A DNA stretch of 15,245 bases, taken from positions 1 through 15,245 of the forward strand of contig JBILYK010000086.1 of NCBI GenBank assembly GCA_044377735.1. The letters are read 5' to 3'. The stretch's first letter is position 1; each line of letters starts with the position of its first letter. The notes below the pieces were generated by a model. The model worked only from the letters and a program-made list of their open reading frames with translations. It was not told the DNA's origin and ran no database searches. The DNA is from Tabrizicola_A sp044377735. GTDB taxonomy: Bacteria; Pseudomonadota; Alphaproteobacteria; Rhodobacterales; Rhodobacteraceae. The position numbers and the translations under genes were made by a program. Below are positions 6,454-13,879 of this stretch, in pieces.

Positions 6454-7632
6454 TTAACCCACCGAGGCCTTATCCTTAAGCGCCGATTTGCGCTGTTTTT
6501 CGGTGGCCGATTTCAACTGTCCGCAGGCGGCCATGATATCTTCACCGCGCGGGGTGCGGATCGGGGTGGCATAGCCTGCGTGGTAAAGGATGTCGGCAAA
6601 GGCATGAATCCTGTTGCCGGACGAGCGTTTATAGGGCGCGCCGGGCCATTCGTTGAACGGAATGAGGTTCACCTTGGCCGGGATGCCTTCAAGGAGTTTG
6701 ACCAAGCGGTGCGCGTCTTCCTTGGTGTCATTCACCCCGTCGAGCATCACGTATTCAAAGGTGATCCGTTCGGAGTTTGACAGGTTCGGATAGTCTTTCA
6801 GCGCCGCGAGCAGGGTCTGGATGTTCCATTTCTTGTTGATCGGCACCAGTACATCTCGCACCGCATCGGTGGTGGCGTGGAAGGACACCGCCAGAAGGCA
6901 GCCGATCTCGGTCGCGGTGCGGGCGATTTCGGGCACTACGCCCGAGGTGGACAGCGTGATGCGGCGACGGCCAAGGGCGATGCCTTCGTTGTCCATCACG
7001 ACTTTCATCGCATCGCGGACATTGTCAAAGTTATACAAAGGCTCGCCCATGCCCATCAGGACGATGTTCGACACCAACCGCACTTCCACTTTGGGCGCGC
7101 CCGGCACGGGCCATTCGTCCAGATCATCGCGCGCGAGCATCACCTGACCGACAATTTCCGCGGCCGTCAGGTTGCGCACCAGCTTTTGCGTGCCGGTGTG
7201 GCAGAAGGAACAGGTCAGCGTGCAGCCGACCTGAGACGAAATGCACAGCGTGCCACGGTCGGTTTCGGGGATATAGACCACCTCTACCTCATGCCCGCCG
7301 CTGATGCGCACAAGGTATTTGCGCGTGCCATCGGAGGAGATTTGCCGGGTCACCACCTGCGGCACCTCGAGCACGAAGTTTTCGGCCAGAAGCGCGCGGT
7401 AGTCTTTGGCCAGATTGGTCATGCGGTCAAAGTCGCGCACGCCCCAATGGTAAACCCATTGCCACACCTGCCCCACGCGCATCTTGGCCTGCTTTTCCGC
7501 CGTGCCCGCAGCGATCAGCGCGTCACGCATCTGGTCGCGCGTCATGCCGACAAGGTTGAGCTTGCCGCCCTCTGCCGCTTTGCGCGGAAGGGTCAGCACG
7601 TCTTGGGTGATGGGCGCGGTGGCGTCGGTCAT
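6454..7632 (-). CDS. rlmN: Dual-specificity RNA methyltransferase RlmN
   Basis: A 392-residue radical-SAM enzyme that methylates C2 of adenosine 2503 in 23S rRNA and of A37 in some tRNAs. The radical-SAM cysteines are in CTLTCSFC (C137, C141, C144). C130 in GTLCISSQVGC and the C-terminal C370 in MAACGQL correspond to the two extra cysteines of the E. coli enzyme (C118 and C355). These carry and resolve the methyl-transfer intermediate, so the enzyme should be active. GMGEPLYNFDNV and the LSTSGVVPEI block are also family signatures. The N-terminal accessory domain (VWQWVYHWGVRDFDRMTNLAKDYR) is normal. ATG 7632 was chosen because the protein then begins MTDATAPITQDVLTLPRK, as rhodobacterial homologues do; the ORF extends further upstream to 7686 without a recognisable start signal. 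The gene lies behind the terminator of the IalB-like gene. Confidence 0.95.
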   Translation of the reverse strand: MTDATAPITQDVLTLPRKAAEGGKLNLVGMTRDQMRDALIAAGTAEKQAKMRVGQVWQWVYHWGVRDFDRMTNLAKDYRALLAENFVLEVPQVVTRQISSDGTRKYLVRISGGHEVEVVYIPETDRGTLCISSQVGCTLTCSFCHTGTQKLVRNLTAAEIVGQVMLARDDLDEWPVPGAPKVEVRLVSNIVLMGMGEPLYNFDNVRDAMKVVMDNEGIALGRRRITLSTSGVVPEIARTATEIGCLLAVSFHATTDAVRDVLVPINKKWNIQTLLAALKDYPNLSNSERITFEYVMLDGVNDTKEDAHRLVKLLEGIPAKVNLIPFNEWPGAPYKRSSGNRIHAFADILYHAGYATPIRTPRGEDIMAACGQLKSATEKQRKSALKDKASVG

Positions 7633-7680
7633 GGGGCGGGTCCGTTGCGGTGAAGCGGTTGTATAGGGGATTCGCCTGCA

Positions 7681-7713
7681 AAACAAAAGCGCCCCAGCCT
7701 TGCGGTGGGGCGC
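7681..7713 (-). terminator. Intrinsic terminator of the IalB-like gene
   Basis: Read on the minus strand, an 8-bp perfect stem GCGCCCCA/TGGGGCGC (7706-7713 with 7689-7696) with a 9-base loop is followed by CTTTTGTTT. It lies about 22 bases beyond the stop of the gene at 7735-8268 and separates that gene from rlmN. Confidence 0.85.
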
Positions 7714-7734
7714 CTGATTTGCGCGACGTTCAGA

Positions 7735-8268
7735 TCAGCCGCAGCGCTTGGCCGCCTCTTCCATCGCGGCGGTGAACCCGCGCAATGAGAAGGTGTCGAC
7801 CGTTTGCGTGCCCTTGCCCGATCGCGCGGTCAAAACCGCTGTCGTGCCTTTCTTCAGGGCCGCCAGGATGGCCTCATCGTCTTCTTTGGTTCCTGGCCAT
7901 GCCCATTCACCATCGGAAATCAGCTCATACCCGGTGCCGTCGACGTCCAAGCCGACGGTTGAGCCGCCCGCGAACGGATAGCCGCCGGAAAAGGAAATCT
8001 CACCCGCGGCACCGGCACGGAACGTGACGAACAGCAAGATGTCACCCCGGCGCACCTGAACGGGCTGGCCGTCGCGGGTGTTCACGGTTTCCTTGGGGCT
8101 GGAGACGCCCCAGCATTCCTTGGGGTTTTCTTCTACGAAAACGCTCCAGTCGGTCATGGCCGCGACCTGATTGGTCGATTCCTGCGCCACGGCATCTTGC
8201 GCGGCGAACGTGCCGACACCCAAACCAACAGTCGCCACCATAAAGGCGCGGGTCATCCAGCTTGCCAT
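7735..8268 (-). CDS. Secreted IalB-family (invasion-associated locus B) protein
   Basis: A 177-residue exported protein. The N-terminus has a signal peptide: MASWMTRAF, a hydrophobic core (MVATVGLGVGTFA) and a likely signal peptidase I site after AVA (about residue 28, before QEST). The mature part begins with DWSVFVEENPKECWGVSSPK and contains the VRRGDILLFVTFRAG strand pattern found in the IalB/Pfam IalB family. Two cysteines of the mature protein (about C52 and C176) could form a disulfide linking the two ends. In Bartonella, IalB is linked to erythrocyte invasion, but family members are widespread in free-living alphaproteobacteria where their role is not known; I would not call this a virulence factor. 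ATG 8268 precedes a good signal peptide; GGAGG lies 11 bases upstream. It is transcribed divergently from the asparaginase gene and ends in its own terminator. Confidence 0.82.
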   Translation of the reverse strand: MASWMTRAFMVATVGLGVGTFAAQDAVAQESTNQVAAMTDWSVFVEENPKECWGVSSPKETVNTRDGQPVQVRRGDILLFVTFRAGAAGEISFSGGYPFAGGSTVGLDVDGTGYELISDGEWAWPGTKEDDEAILAALKKGTTAVLTARSGKGTQTVDTFSLRGFTAAMEEAAKRCG

Positions 8269-8313
8269 ATGTCTCACAGCCTCCAAGCTGCAGTTTGCCT
8301 CTGCCCTGCCAAG

Positions 8314-8335
8314 ACCGCTTGATCATGCGGTTTTT
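8314..8335 (+). terminator. Terminator-like hairpin in the ialB/asparaginase divergent gap
   Basis: ACCGC (8314-8318) and GCGGT (8327-8331) form a 5-bp stem around TTGATCAT, followed by TTTT. In the plus direction it looks like a small intrinsic terminator but has no gene upstream. It could also be a dyad in the 5' leader or promoter of the IalB-like gene, or block antisense transcription. Confidence 0.3.
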
Positions 8336-8441
8336 CCTGTAGCGTGGGGCGGTTTCACTCGATATCCCATGCATAACTAAAATGACCAATCCGCGAAAGC
8401 CCCTTGGGCATAAAATCGCGCATCCGTGACAGGAGAAAATG

Positions 8442-9437
8442 ATGGGCAAACCGATCCCGATGGTCGAGTTGTGGCGCGGCGGGCTTTTGGAAAGCACGCA
8501 TTTGGGCCATGCGGTTCTGGTCGATGACACCGGGCAGATCGTGCAGGCTTGGGGCGACCCCGACCGCATCATCTTTCCGCGATCGTCCTGCAAGATGATC
8601 CAAGCGCTGCCTTTGGTGGAAAGCGGTGCAGCGGATGCCTTTGGCCTGACCACGGCGCAACTGGCGCTGTCTTGTGCCAGCCATCAGGGCGCGGCGCTGC
8701 ATGTCAACGCCGCGCGTGACTGGTTGGCGGGGATTGGTCTGGGCGAGCCGGACCTGCGCTGCGGCAGCCATGAGCCTTATGACAAGGCGGAGCGGGATCG
8801 GCTGATCTGCGACCATGAGGGGCCGTGCCAGTTGCACAACAACTGTTCGGGCAAGCATTCGGGCTTTCTGACGGTGACAAAGCACCTGAAGGCCGGGCCG
8901 GAATATGTGGAGATTGACCACCCGTTGCAAAAAGCGATCCGGGCCGCGACTGAAGAGGTGACAGGCGAAACCGTGGCCGGGTACGGCATTGACGGCTGTT
9001 CGGCCCCGAATTTTGCCATGTCAGTGGCAGGGTTGGCCCGCGCCATGGCCGAGTTTGCCAAGGCGCGCGAGGGCGGATCGGTTCGGGAACGTGCCATGCA
9101 GCGGCTGCGCGATGCGATGGCCGCGCATCCCGAATATGTGGCAGGCGAGGGGCGGTCTTGCACCGAACTGATGCGCGCCATGGGTGGGCGTGTGGCGATC
9201 AAGACCGGGGCCGAGGCGGTGTTCATCGCCATGATTCCCGAGAAAAAGCTGGGCCTTGCGATGAAGATCGAGGACGGCAATTCGCGCGCGTCTGAGGCGG
9301 CGCTGGTCGGGATTTTGACCCAACTGGGTGTTTTGGATGCCGCGCACCCGATGGCGCAAAAGCGTCTGCCCGCGCCACAGACCAATTGCCGGGGCGTGAC
9401 CACGGGGGAATTGCGGCTGTCGGACGGGTTTCTCTGA
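8442..9437 (+). CDS. L-asparaginase, rhizobial (AnsA / asparaginase II) type
   Basis: About 331 residues; it hydrolyses L-asparagine to aspartate and ammonia. It belongs to the Asparaginase_II family known from Rhizobium etli, unrelated to the E. coli enzymes. Numbering from the second ATG, seen motifs are FPRSSCKM (S48-x-x-K51, the Ser-Lys pair), CASHQG (S80), NNCSGKHSG (C135, K138) and GIDGCSAPNF (C186). In the characterised rhizobial enzyme, equivalent Ser-Lys pairs and a Cys/Lys/Cys metal site form the active centre. KTGAEAVF near the C-terminus supplies another conserved lysine. Two adjacent ATGs occur (8439, 8442); the Shine-Dalgarno AGGAG at 8431-8435 is 3 bases from the first and 6 from the second, so I favour 8442. 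The enzyme has no signal peptide and should be cytoplasmic. The DUF2794 gene follows after 47 bases on the same strand. Confidence 0.92.
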   Translation: MGKPIPMVELWRGGLLESTHLGHAVLVDDTGQIVQAWGDPDRIIFPRSSCKMIQALPLVESGAADAFGLTTAQLALSCASHQGAALHVNAARDWLAGIGLGEPDLRCGSHEPYDKAERDRLICDHEGPCQLHNNCSGKHSGFLTVTKHLKAGPEYVEIDHPLQKAIRAATEEVTGETVAGYGIDGCSAPNFAMSVAGLARAMAEFAKAREGGSVRERAMQRLRDAMAAHPEYVAGEGRSCTELMRAMGGRVAIKTGAEAVFIAMIPEKKLGLAMKIEDGNSRASEAALVGILTQLGVLDAAHPMAQKRLPAPQTNCRGVTTGELRLSDGFL

Positions 9438-9484
9438 CCCGGCATCGGGCTTGATTCAGGGGCGGCTTGCGTTACACTTTTGTC

Positions 9485-9814
9485 ATGAACGCGCCGACCC
9501 CCTTCTCTCAAGCCGCCGAAGTGGTCAGCTTTGACCGCCGGGAACTTTCCACCATTCTGTCCCTGTACGGCCGGATGGTTGCCAGCGGCGAGTGGCGTGA
9601 CTACGCGATGGATTTTCGGCCCGATGTGGCGGTGTTCTCGGTGTTTCGCCGTTCTGCCGAGGTGCCGATTTACCGCATTGAAAAGCGCCCGGCCTTGCGG
9701 TCGCGGCAGGGCATGTATGCGGTGTGCGGTGGCGAAGGGCAGGTCTTGCGCCGGGGCCATGATCTGGCCGCAGCACTGCGAATGTTGGAAAAACCCCTGC
9801 GACCGATCGACTAG
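9485..9814 (+). CDS. DUF2794 family protein
   Basis: A 109-residue conserved alphaproteobacterial protein of unknown function. The core VSFDRRELSTILSLYGRMVA, then SGEWRDYAMDF, VAVFSVFRR and IYRIEKRP followed by RQGMYAV match my memory of the DUF2794 family along nearly its full length. It has no signal peptide, membrane segment or recognisable catalytic motif. The start is ATG 9485; the ribosome site is poor, which may mean coupling to the preceding asparaginase gene. It converges on the NlpC/P60 gene with only nine bases between the stop codons. Confidence 0.8.
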   Translation: MNAPTPFSQAAEVVSFDRRELSTILSLYGRMVASGEWRDYAMDFRPDVAVFSVFRRSAEVPIYRIEKRPALRSRQGMYAVCGGEGQVLRRGHDLAAALRMLEKPLRPID

Positions 9815-9823
9815 ATCACGCGA

Positions 9824-10645
9824 TTACAGCACGCGGCGGCGGTGGGTCACCGTGCCGCCACCTTGGGCCATGATGCGGGCGATGCAGGCTTTGGTCTCCT
9901 CATAAGCGACCGACATCGTGTGGCCGTTGGCGTGGATCAGGCGGCTGTCATCGATGATGATCGCGACATGCCCTTTCCAGAAGATCAGATCGCCCTGGCG
10001 CAGGGCGGCATCGGTGGGAATGTCCTGCCCTGCCGCTTGTTGCAGATCACTGTCGCCGGGCAGGGCGATGCCGCAGGCCGCAAAGGCCAGTTGCACAAGG
10101 CCCGAGCAATCAAGCCCGGCGCGGGAATTGCCGCCCCAGAGATAGGGGCTGTGCAAAAGGCTTTCGGCCACCGCGACCGGATCGGCCAGATGCTGGCCCA
10201 AGGGCAGCAGATGGCCCGAGGGCAGGAAGCCTTGGGTCGTCTCAACCCATGCGCCATGCTGCGCGGTGATGGCGACCTTTGCGCCCAAGGACAGCGCAGA
10301 AATCTCGGGCGCCTGGACCTTTGGTTCGGGGTAAAGATGGGTGCCGGGGGTGCAGACCCAGTGGGTTGGCGTTGGCCCGCGTGACAGGGCGGCATCGGGC
10401 AACCAGCCGCAATAGCCGTCTTCGGCCGCAAAGCCGAAGGCATGGCCTTCGTGGCGGTCAATCACGGTGAAGGCTGCGCCCAGCAAAAGCTGGCGTTCCC
10501 GTGCGCCGTTTGGCGCGCGCAAGAGATCGGCCAAGGGCAGGGCCACCCGCATGGCGGTGCCCTCGGTGTAGACCGGCACTTCGACACGGCCCCTGAGCGA
10601 GACATGGGCGATGCGGGGGGTGGCGGGGGTGAGGCGGCGGTCCAT
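9824..10645 (-). CDS. NlpC/P60 family cell-wall peptidase with N-terminal SH3-like domains
   Basis: A 273-residue cysteine peptidase expected to cut peptidoglycan stem peptides (gamma-D-Glu to diamino acid type). The C-terminal NlpC/P60 domain (about 155-273) shows the catalytic cysteine C180 in GLDCSGLVQLAF, H226 in KGHVAII and the third polar residue H238 in LIHANGH. PYLWGGNS before the cysteine and LRQGDLIFW before the histidine are family signatures. The N-terminal half (about 15-150) looks like two bacterial SH3-type modules (VEVPVYTEG; GYCGWLPDAAL; GAWVETTQGFLPSGHL). This is the dipeptidyl-peptidase VI-like layout known from other alphaproteobacteria. No signal peptide is visible, so it may act on recycled muropeptides in the cytoplasm. 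GGAGA lies just before ATG 10645. It follows the M17 peptidase gene after 48 bases, probably in one operon, and both could serve peptide turnover. Confidence 0.9.
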   Translation of the reverse strand: MDRRLTPATPRIAHVSLRGRVEVPVYTEGTAMRVALPLADLLRAPNGARERQLLLGAAFTVIDRHEGHAFGFAAEDGYCGWLPDAALSRGPTPTHWVCTPGTHLYPEPKVQAPEISALSLGAKVAITAQHGAWVETTQGFLPSGHLLPLGQHLADPVAVAESLLHSPYLWGGNSRAGLDCSGLVQLAFAACGIALPGDSDLQQAAGQDIPTDAALRQGDLIFWKGHVAIIIDDSRLIHANGHTMSVAYEETKACIARIMAQGGGTVTHRRRVL

Positions 10646-10693
10646 TCTGTCTCCGTATGCTCGTCGTCGGCCTTTGGCCGCTCCTCGCGGGAT

Positions 10694-12091
10694 TTAACCG
10701 GGCAGGCCGAGGATCGCCGGAAGTGCGCCCAGCACCGCGCGCGCACCTTGGCCTGCCCCACCCTTGGGCCGGGCGGGCAGGTCGGCGGGGCTGTGGCCGT
10801 AGATGTCGAAATGCAGGTAACGCGGGCCTTCGACAAAGCGGCGCAGGAAGAGGGCCGCCGTGACCGACCCCGCAAAGCCCCAGCCCGGCGCGTTGTCGAG
10901 ATCGGCGATGCCGGGTTCGATGATGTGTTCATAAGGCGTCCAGAAAGGCAGGCGCCAGACCGGATCGAACCCCTGTTTTGCACCTGACTCAAGCGCCTGC
11001 GCCATGGCCTCGTCGTCGCAGTAATAGGGGGCGAGATCGGGCCCCACGGCAATGCGCGCGGCCCCTGTCAGCGTGGCCATCGAGATCACCGCGTCGGTGG
11101 GCGCCTCGCAGGCATAGGCCAAGGCATCGGCAAGGACCAAGCGGCCCTCGGCGTCGGTATCGTTCACCTCGACCGTCAGGCCCTTGCGGCTGGTCAGAAT
11201 ATCCTTGGGGCGCTGGGCGTTGCCGGCAATCACGTTTTCCACCGCCGGGATCAGCACGCGCAGGCGGATCGGCAGGCCAAGGCGCATGATCATTTGGGCA
11301 AGGCCCATGACCGTGGCCGCCCCACCCATATCCTTTTTCATGAGGAGCATGCCCGAGGAGGGTTTGATGTTCAGCCCGCCGGTGTCAAAGCACACGCCTT
11401 TGCCGATCAGCGTCAGATGCGGGCCTTTGGTGCCCCAGGTCATCTCGAGTAGGCGCGGCGCGCGGGTCGAGGCGCGGCCGACGGCGTGGATCATGGGGAA
11501 GTTTTGCGCCAGAAGGTCATCGCCCCGGATCACGGTCGTCTTGGCGTGAAAGCGGTCAGCCAGAGCCAGAAAGGCGGCTTCCAATTCTTCGGGGCCCATG
11601 TCGAGCGCTGGGGTGTTGATGAGGTCGCGCGTCAGGAACTCGCCCTCGGCCATAGCCAGAAGGCGGTCGGCATCCACGCCTTTGGGCGCTTTCAGAAGCG
11701 CGGGTTCACTGGCCGGTTTGGCGGGGCGATAGCGGTCGAAGCGGTAGGATTGCAGAAGGAAGGCGAGGGCCGCCTCTTCACGTTCAGCCTGCGTGAGGTC
11801 GCCCTCGAGATGCCAGGCCCCTGTGGGCAGGGCTGCGGCGGCGCGGGCCAGATGGAAGCGGCCCCGCGCGCGGGATTTGGCGCTGCCCATGCCAGCCACG
11901 GCAGCCTGCACCGTGCCATCGGCATGGGGGATCAACCGCAGCTCATCCGGTCCCGCCTCAAACCCCGTGGCGCGCAGCCATGCGGCGGTGGCGGGGGCTT
12001 GGTCGGCCAGAAAGCCTGCAAGCCCGTCGGGCGTGACAAGATGCAACGCGCGCGAGGCGGCATCGGCGGCGGCAAAGGCGGGGTTTGGCAT
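10694..12091 (-). CDS. M17 leucyl aminopeptidase family protein
   Basis: A 465-residue two-metal aminopeptidase that removes N-terminal residues from peptides in the cytoplasm. The catalytic C-terminal domain keeps the complete M17 metal and active-site set: K231 and D236 in GKGVCFDTGGLN, K243 in IKPSSG, D254 in MKKDMGG, and D313, E315 and R317 in NDTDAEGRL. LINTPALDMGP (158-168) is the usual entry motif of the domain. The N-terminal domain (1-150) is divergent, as is typical of the shorter PepA/PepB-like branch common in alphaproteobacteria, so I do not assign a symbol. The start is ATG 12091 with AGGAC just upstream. It lies between a small unknown gene (upstream, 95-base gap) and the NlpC/P60 gene (downstream, 48 bases), all on the minus strand. 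Confidence 0.93.
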   Translation of the reverse strand: MPNPAFAAADAASRALHLVTPDGLAGFLADQAPATAAWLRATGFEAGPDELRLIPHADGTVQAAVAGMGSAKSRARGRFHLARAAAALPTGAWHLEGDLTQAEREEAALAFLLQSYRFDRYRPAKPASEPALLKAPKGVDADRLLAMAEGEFLTRDLINTPALDMGPEELEAAFLALADRFHAKTTVIRGDDLLAQNFPMIHAVGRASTRAPRLLEMTWGTKGPHLTLIGKGVCFDTGGLNIKPSSGMLLMKKDMGGAATVMGLAQMIMRLGLPIRLRVLIPAVENVIAGNAQRPKDILTSRKGLTVEVNDTDAEGRLVLADALAYACEAPTDAVISMATLTGAARIAVGPDLAPYYCDDEAMAQALESGAKQGFDPVWRLPFWTPYEHIIEPGIADLDNAPGWGFAGSVTAALFLRRFVEGPRYLHFDIYGHSPADLPARPKGGAGQGARAVLGALPAILGLPG

Positions 12092-12186
12092 GGTGTCCTG
12101 CGGGCTGAGGCTGTTGCCCCAACCCTAGCCAATCCCGCGCCGCCCGCAACCGCCGATCGGCAGGTCATGCGCAGGCCAAGGGCGGT

Positions 12187-12576
12187 CTAGTTGAAGGTCT
12201 GGTCCAACAGCCCCTTGTCGAGGGCCAAGGACCGTTCTGCAGTCCGCACCAGCCGTGCCCAAACGGCGGCAAAGGCGGTGACATCGGCGCGGTCGAGACA
12301 CTCGCGAACATCGCCCGCCACAAGGCCCAGACTAACCATGCCGAGATTCTCGGCCATCCGCTGCAACCGCCGCAATTGGCGCGAGAGATCCTGCATCTCA
12401 CGCTCGCGCACTTGGGCGGCCAGCCCGGCCATCGTCAGCGCCAATTCGCCCAAGGCCCGCGTCACCACCTGCTCGGCCGAGGCGGTGCCCAGATTGCGGT
12501 AAATCGTGGCAATCGGTTCGGAATCCTGTCGGACCCGCTCTTTCAGCGGCAAGACAAGCACGTTTTCCAAAGACAT
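12187..12576 (-). CDS. Conserved-looking small protein of unknown function
   Basis: A 129-residue protein I do not recognise. It starts MSLENVLVLPLKERVRQD and is strongly helical, with a charged stretch rich in Arg/Glu/Gln (REREMQDLSRQLRRLQRMAE, about 61-80) that could form a coiled coil. It has no signal peptide, membrane segment or metal motif. ATG 12576 was chosen because AAAGGG lies six bases upstream; an ATG at 12591 would add only five residues. The reading frame has normal high-GC codon use and a separate ribosome site, so it is probably real. It heads a minus-strand group with the M17 and NlpC/P60 genes and is divergent from the carbonic anhydrase gene, with a repeat-rich control region between. 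Confidence 0.72.
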   Translation of the reverse strand: MSLENVLVLPLKERVRQDSEPIATIYRNLGTASAEQVVTRALGELALTMAGLAAQVREREMQDLSRQLRRLQRMAENLGMVSLGLVAGDVRECLDRADVTAFAAVWARLVRTAERSLALDKGLLDQTFN

Positions 12577-12598
12577 CACACACCCTTTCATCAACACC

Positions 12599-12624
12599 CA
12601 GCACCAGCGTGGTGCATCGTGCTG
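12599..12624. promoter_or_regulatory. Overlapping inverted repeats in the divergent control region
   Basis: GCACCA-GCG-TGGTGC (12601-12615) is a perfect 15-base dyad. A second pair CAGCAC/GTGCTG (12599-12604 and 12619-12624) overlaps it. Placement just upstream of the minus-strand gene (start 12576) suggests an operator; the regulator is unknown. Confidence 0.4.
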
Positions 12625-12654
12625 AAGAAAAGGTTCACCCCGGGGCAGAAAAGC

Positions 12655-12707
12655 TGGGTTAAATCCGATAATCCCTCTCGCATTTTCCGCGAATGCGGCC
12701 TAACCCA
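12655..12707. promoter_or_regulatory. Nested inverted repeats upstream of the carbonic anhydrase
   Basis: An outer pair TGGGTTA (12655-12661) and TAACCCA (12701-12707) encloses an inner pair CGCATT (12679-12684) and AATGCG (12692-12697) with a 7-base loop. All arms are perfect complements. The inner hairpin lies 39 bases before the ATG at 12737, so it could be an operator or a structured leader. There is no T-run, so it is not an ordinary terminator. Confidence 0.4.
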
Positions 12708-12736
12708 ACGCTTGAGACAATCGCAGGACGCCGACC

Positions 12737-13387
12737 ATGTCAGCCACCGCTCGCCCCCTTCCCGCCTACCTTGTCAGTCGGTTTCAGGGATGGAAGGCCA
12801 CCACTTACAAAGACAACCGCGCTTGGTACCGCCGTCTGGCGGAAAGTGGTCAGCATCCGCGGGCGATGGTGATTTCGTGCTGCGACAGCCGGGTGCATGT
12901 CACCTCGATTTTTGGCGCCGATGAGGGGGAGTTTTTCATCCACCGCAACATCGCCAATCTGGTGCCGCCCCATAACCCCGATGGCGAGCGGCACGGCACG
13001 TCGGCGGCGGTGGAATATGCGGTGACCTCGCTGGGGGTCGCCCATATTGTCGTCTTGGGCCATTCAAACTGCGGCGGGGTCAAGGGCTGCCATGACATGT
13101 GCTGCGGCCTTGCCCCCGAGCTGGAGGAAAAGACCAGTTTTGTCGGCCGCTGGATGGATATCCTGAAACCCGGCTTCGAACGCGTGGCAAGCCTGCCCAA
13201 GGAATTGATCCTGCGCGCCCTTGAAAAAGAGGCGGTGGTGGTCAGCCTAGAAAACCTGATGACCTTCCCCTTCGTCCGCGCTGCCGTGGAAGATGACCGC
13301 CTGACCCTGCACGGTTTGTGGAACAACACGGGCGAGGGTGAGTTGGAACAATATGACTCTGACCGTGGCGCTTTCGCCCCCATCTGA
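12737..13387 (+). CDS. Beta-class carbonic anhydrase
   Basis: A 216-residue zinc enzyme that interconverts CO2 and bicarbonate. The zinc ligands are C48 in SCCDSRV, H109 and C112 in LGHSNCGG, and D50-R52 form the regulatory Asp-Arg dyad. FIHRNIANLVPP and GTSAAVEYAVTSLGV are further beta-class signatures. The length is normal and there is no signal peptide, so it is cytoplasmic. AGGAC lies 8 bases before ATG 12737. It is the first gene of a plus-strand group: the cupin follows after 10 bases, then SbtA and SbtB homologues, which suggests a role in handling imported bicarbonate. The gene is divergent from an unknown minus-strand gene, with several inverted repeats between them. Confidence 0.95.
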   Translation: MSATARPLPAYLVSRFQGWKATTYKDNRAWYRRLAESGQHPRAMVISCCDSRVHVTSIFGADEGEFFIHRNIANLVPPHNPDGERHGTSAAVEYAVTSLGVAHIVVLGHSNCGGVKGCHDMCCGLAPELEEKTSFVGRWMDILKPGFERVASLPKELILRALEKEAVVVSLENLMTFPFVRAAVEDDRLTLHGLWNNTGEGELEQYDSDRGAFAPI

Positions 13388-13397
13388 GGACCCGCCC

Positions 13398-13757
13398 ATG
13401 ACCATGCCTGATTTCGCCACCCATCTGGCACTTGCCCAAATGGATCTTGGCCCGTTTGTCGCCAAACCCACCTCGATCGAAGGCAATCAGTCCGAAGCCT
13501 CGGTGGATCTGTGGACTTCGCCCGATGGCCGGGTGGCGCTGGGGGTTTGGGAATGCACGCCCGGTCGCTTTACCGCTGACCGCGCCGCGTCGACCGAGTT
13601 TTGCCATTTCCTGTCGGGCAGGGTGGAAATGACTCATGCCGATGGCACGGTGCAGGCTTTTGGCCCCGGCGATGCCATCACCCTGCCACAGGGCTGGAAG
13701 GGTGTTTGGCGCGTGGTGGAACAGGTGCGCAAGATCTATGTCATCACCCAAGGCTGA
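13398..13757 (+). CDS. Small cupin-domain protein (Cupin_3 / DUF861 type)
   Basis: A 119-residue single-domain cupin. The beta-barrel core runs through GVWECTPGRFTADR, EFCHFLSGRVEMTHADGT and FGPGDAITLPQGWKGVWRV, the pattern of the (S)-ureidoglycine aminohydrolase-like Cupin_3 group. The usual His-rich metal motif is largely absent, so ligand binding rather than catalysis is possible; I would not assign a reaction. ATG 13398 was chosen because TGAGGA at 13385-13390, which includes the stop codon of the carbonic anhydrase, forms a ribosome site seven bases upstream. An in-frame ATG at 13338 would overlap the anhydrase and is unlikely. The gene is tightly coupled to the anhydrase and precedes sbtA by 122 bases. 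Confidence 0.85.
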   Translation: MTMPDFATHLALAQMDLGPFVAKPTSIEGNQSEASVDLWTSPDGRVALGVWECTPGRFTADRAASTEFCHFLSGRVEMTHADGTVQAFGPGDAITLPQGWKGVWRVVEQVRKIYVITQG

Positions 13758-13823
13758 CGCGCTGGGCGAAAGATGTGGCTGGTAAATGATCCTGCCTTGA
13801 AAAGATCGGGTCAAACAGCCGCC

Positions 13824-13852
13824 AAGGGGTTGTAAAACGGCCCAAAACCCTT
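13824..13852. promoter_or_regulatory. Imperfect dyad in the cupin-sbtA gap
   Basis: AAGGGGTT and AAAACCCTT face each other across about 12 bases, with one extra G in the left arm. It lies 28 bases before the sbtA-like start. It could be an operator or an attenuating hairpin; evidence is limited to the symmetry. No clear -35/-10 pair is seen in the gap. Confidence 0.25.
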
Positions 13853-13879
13853 AAGTCGCCTCAAACGCGTGGAGGGCAT

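Noticed and set aside
6877..7653. A 258-codon open frame on the plus strand across rlmN
   Set aside because: It is antisense to a complete RlmN with all functional cysteines; the His/Arg/Ala-rich translation looks like a shadow frame.
8439..8441. The first of two adjacent ATGs as the asparaginase start
   Set aside because: It is only three bases from the Shine-Dalgarno AGGAG; the second ATG has better spacing. The difference is one residue, so this is not certain.
13338..13397. A longer cupin starting at ATG 13338
   Set aside because: It would overlap the carbonic anhydrase by 50 bases and adds a Pro/Ser-rich segment; ATG 13398 has a clear ribosome site.
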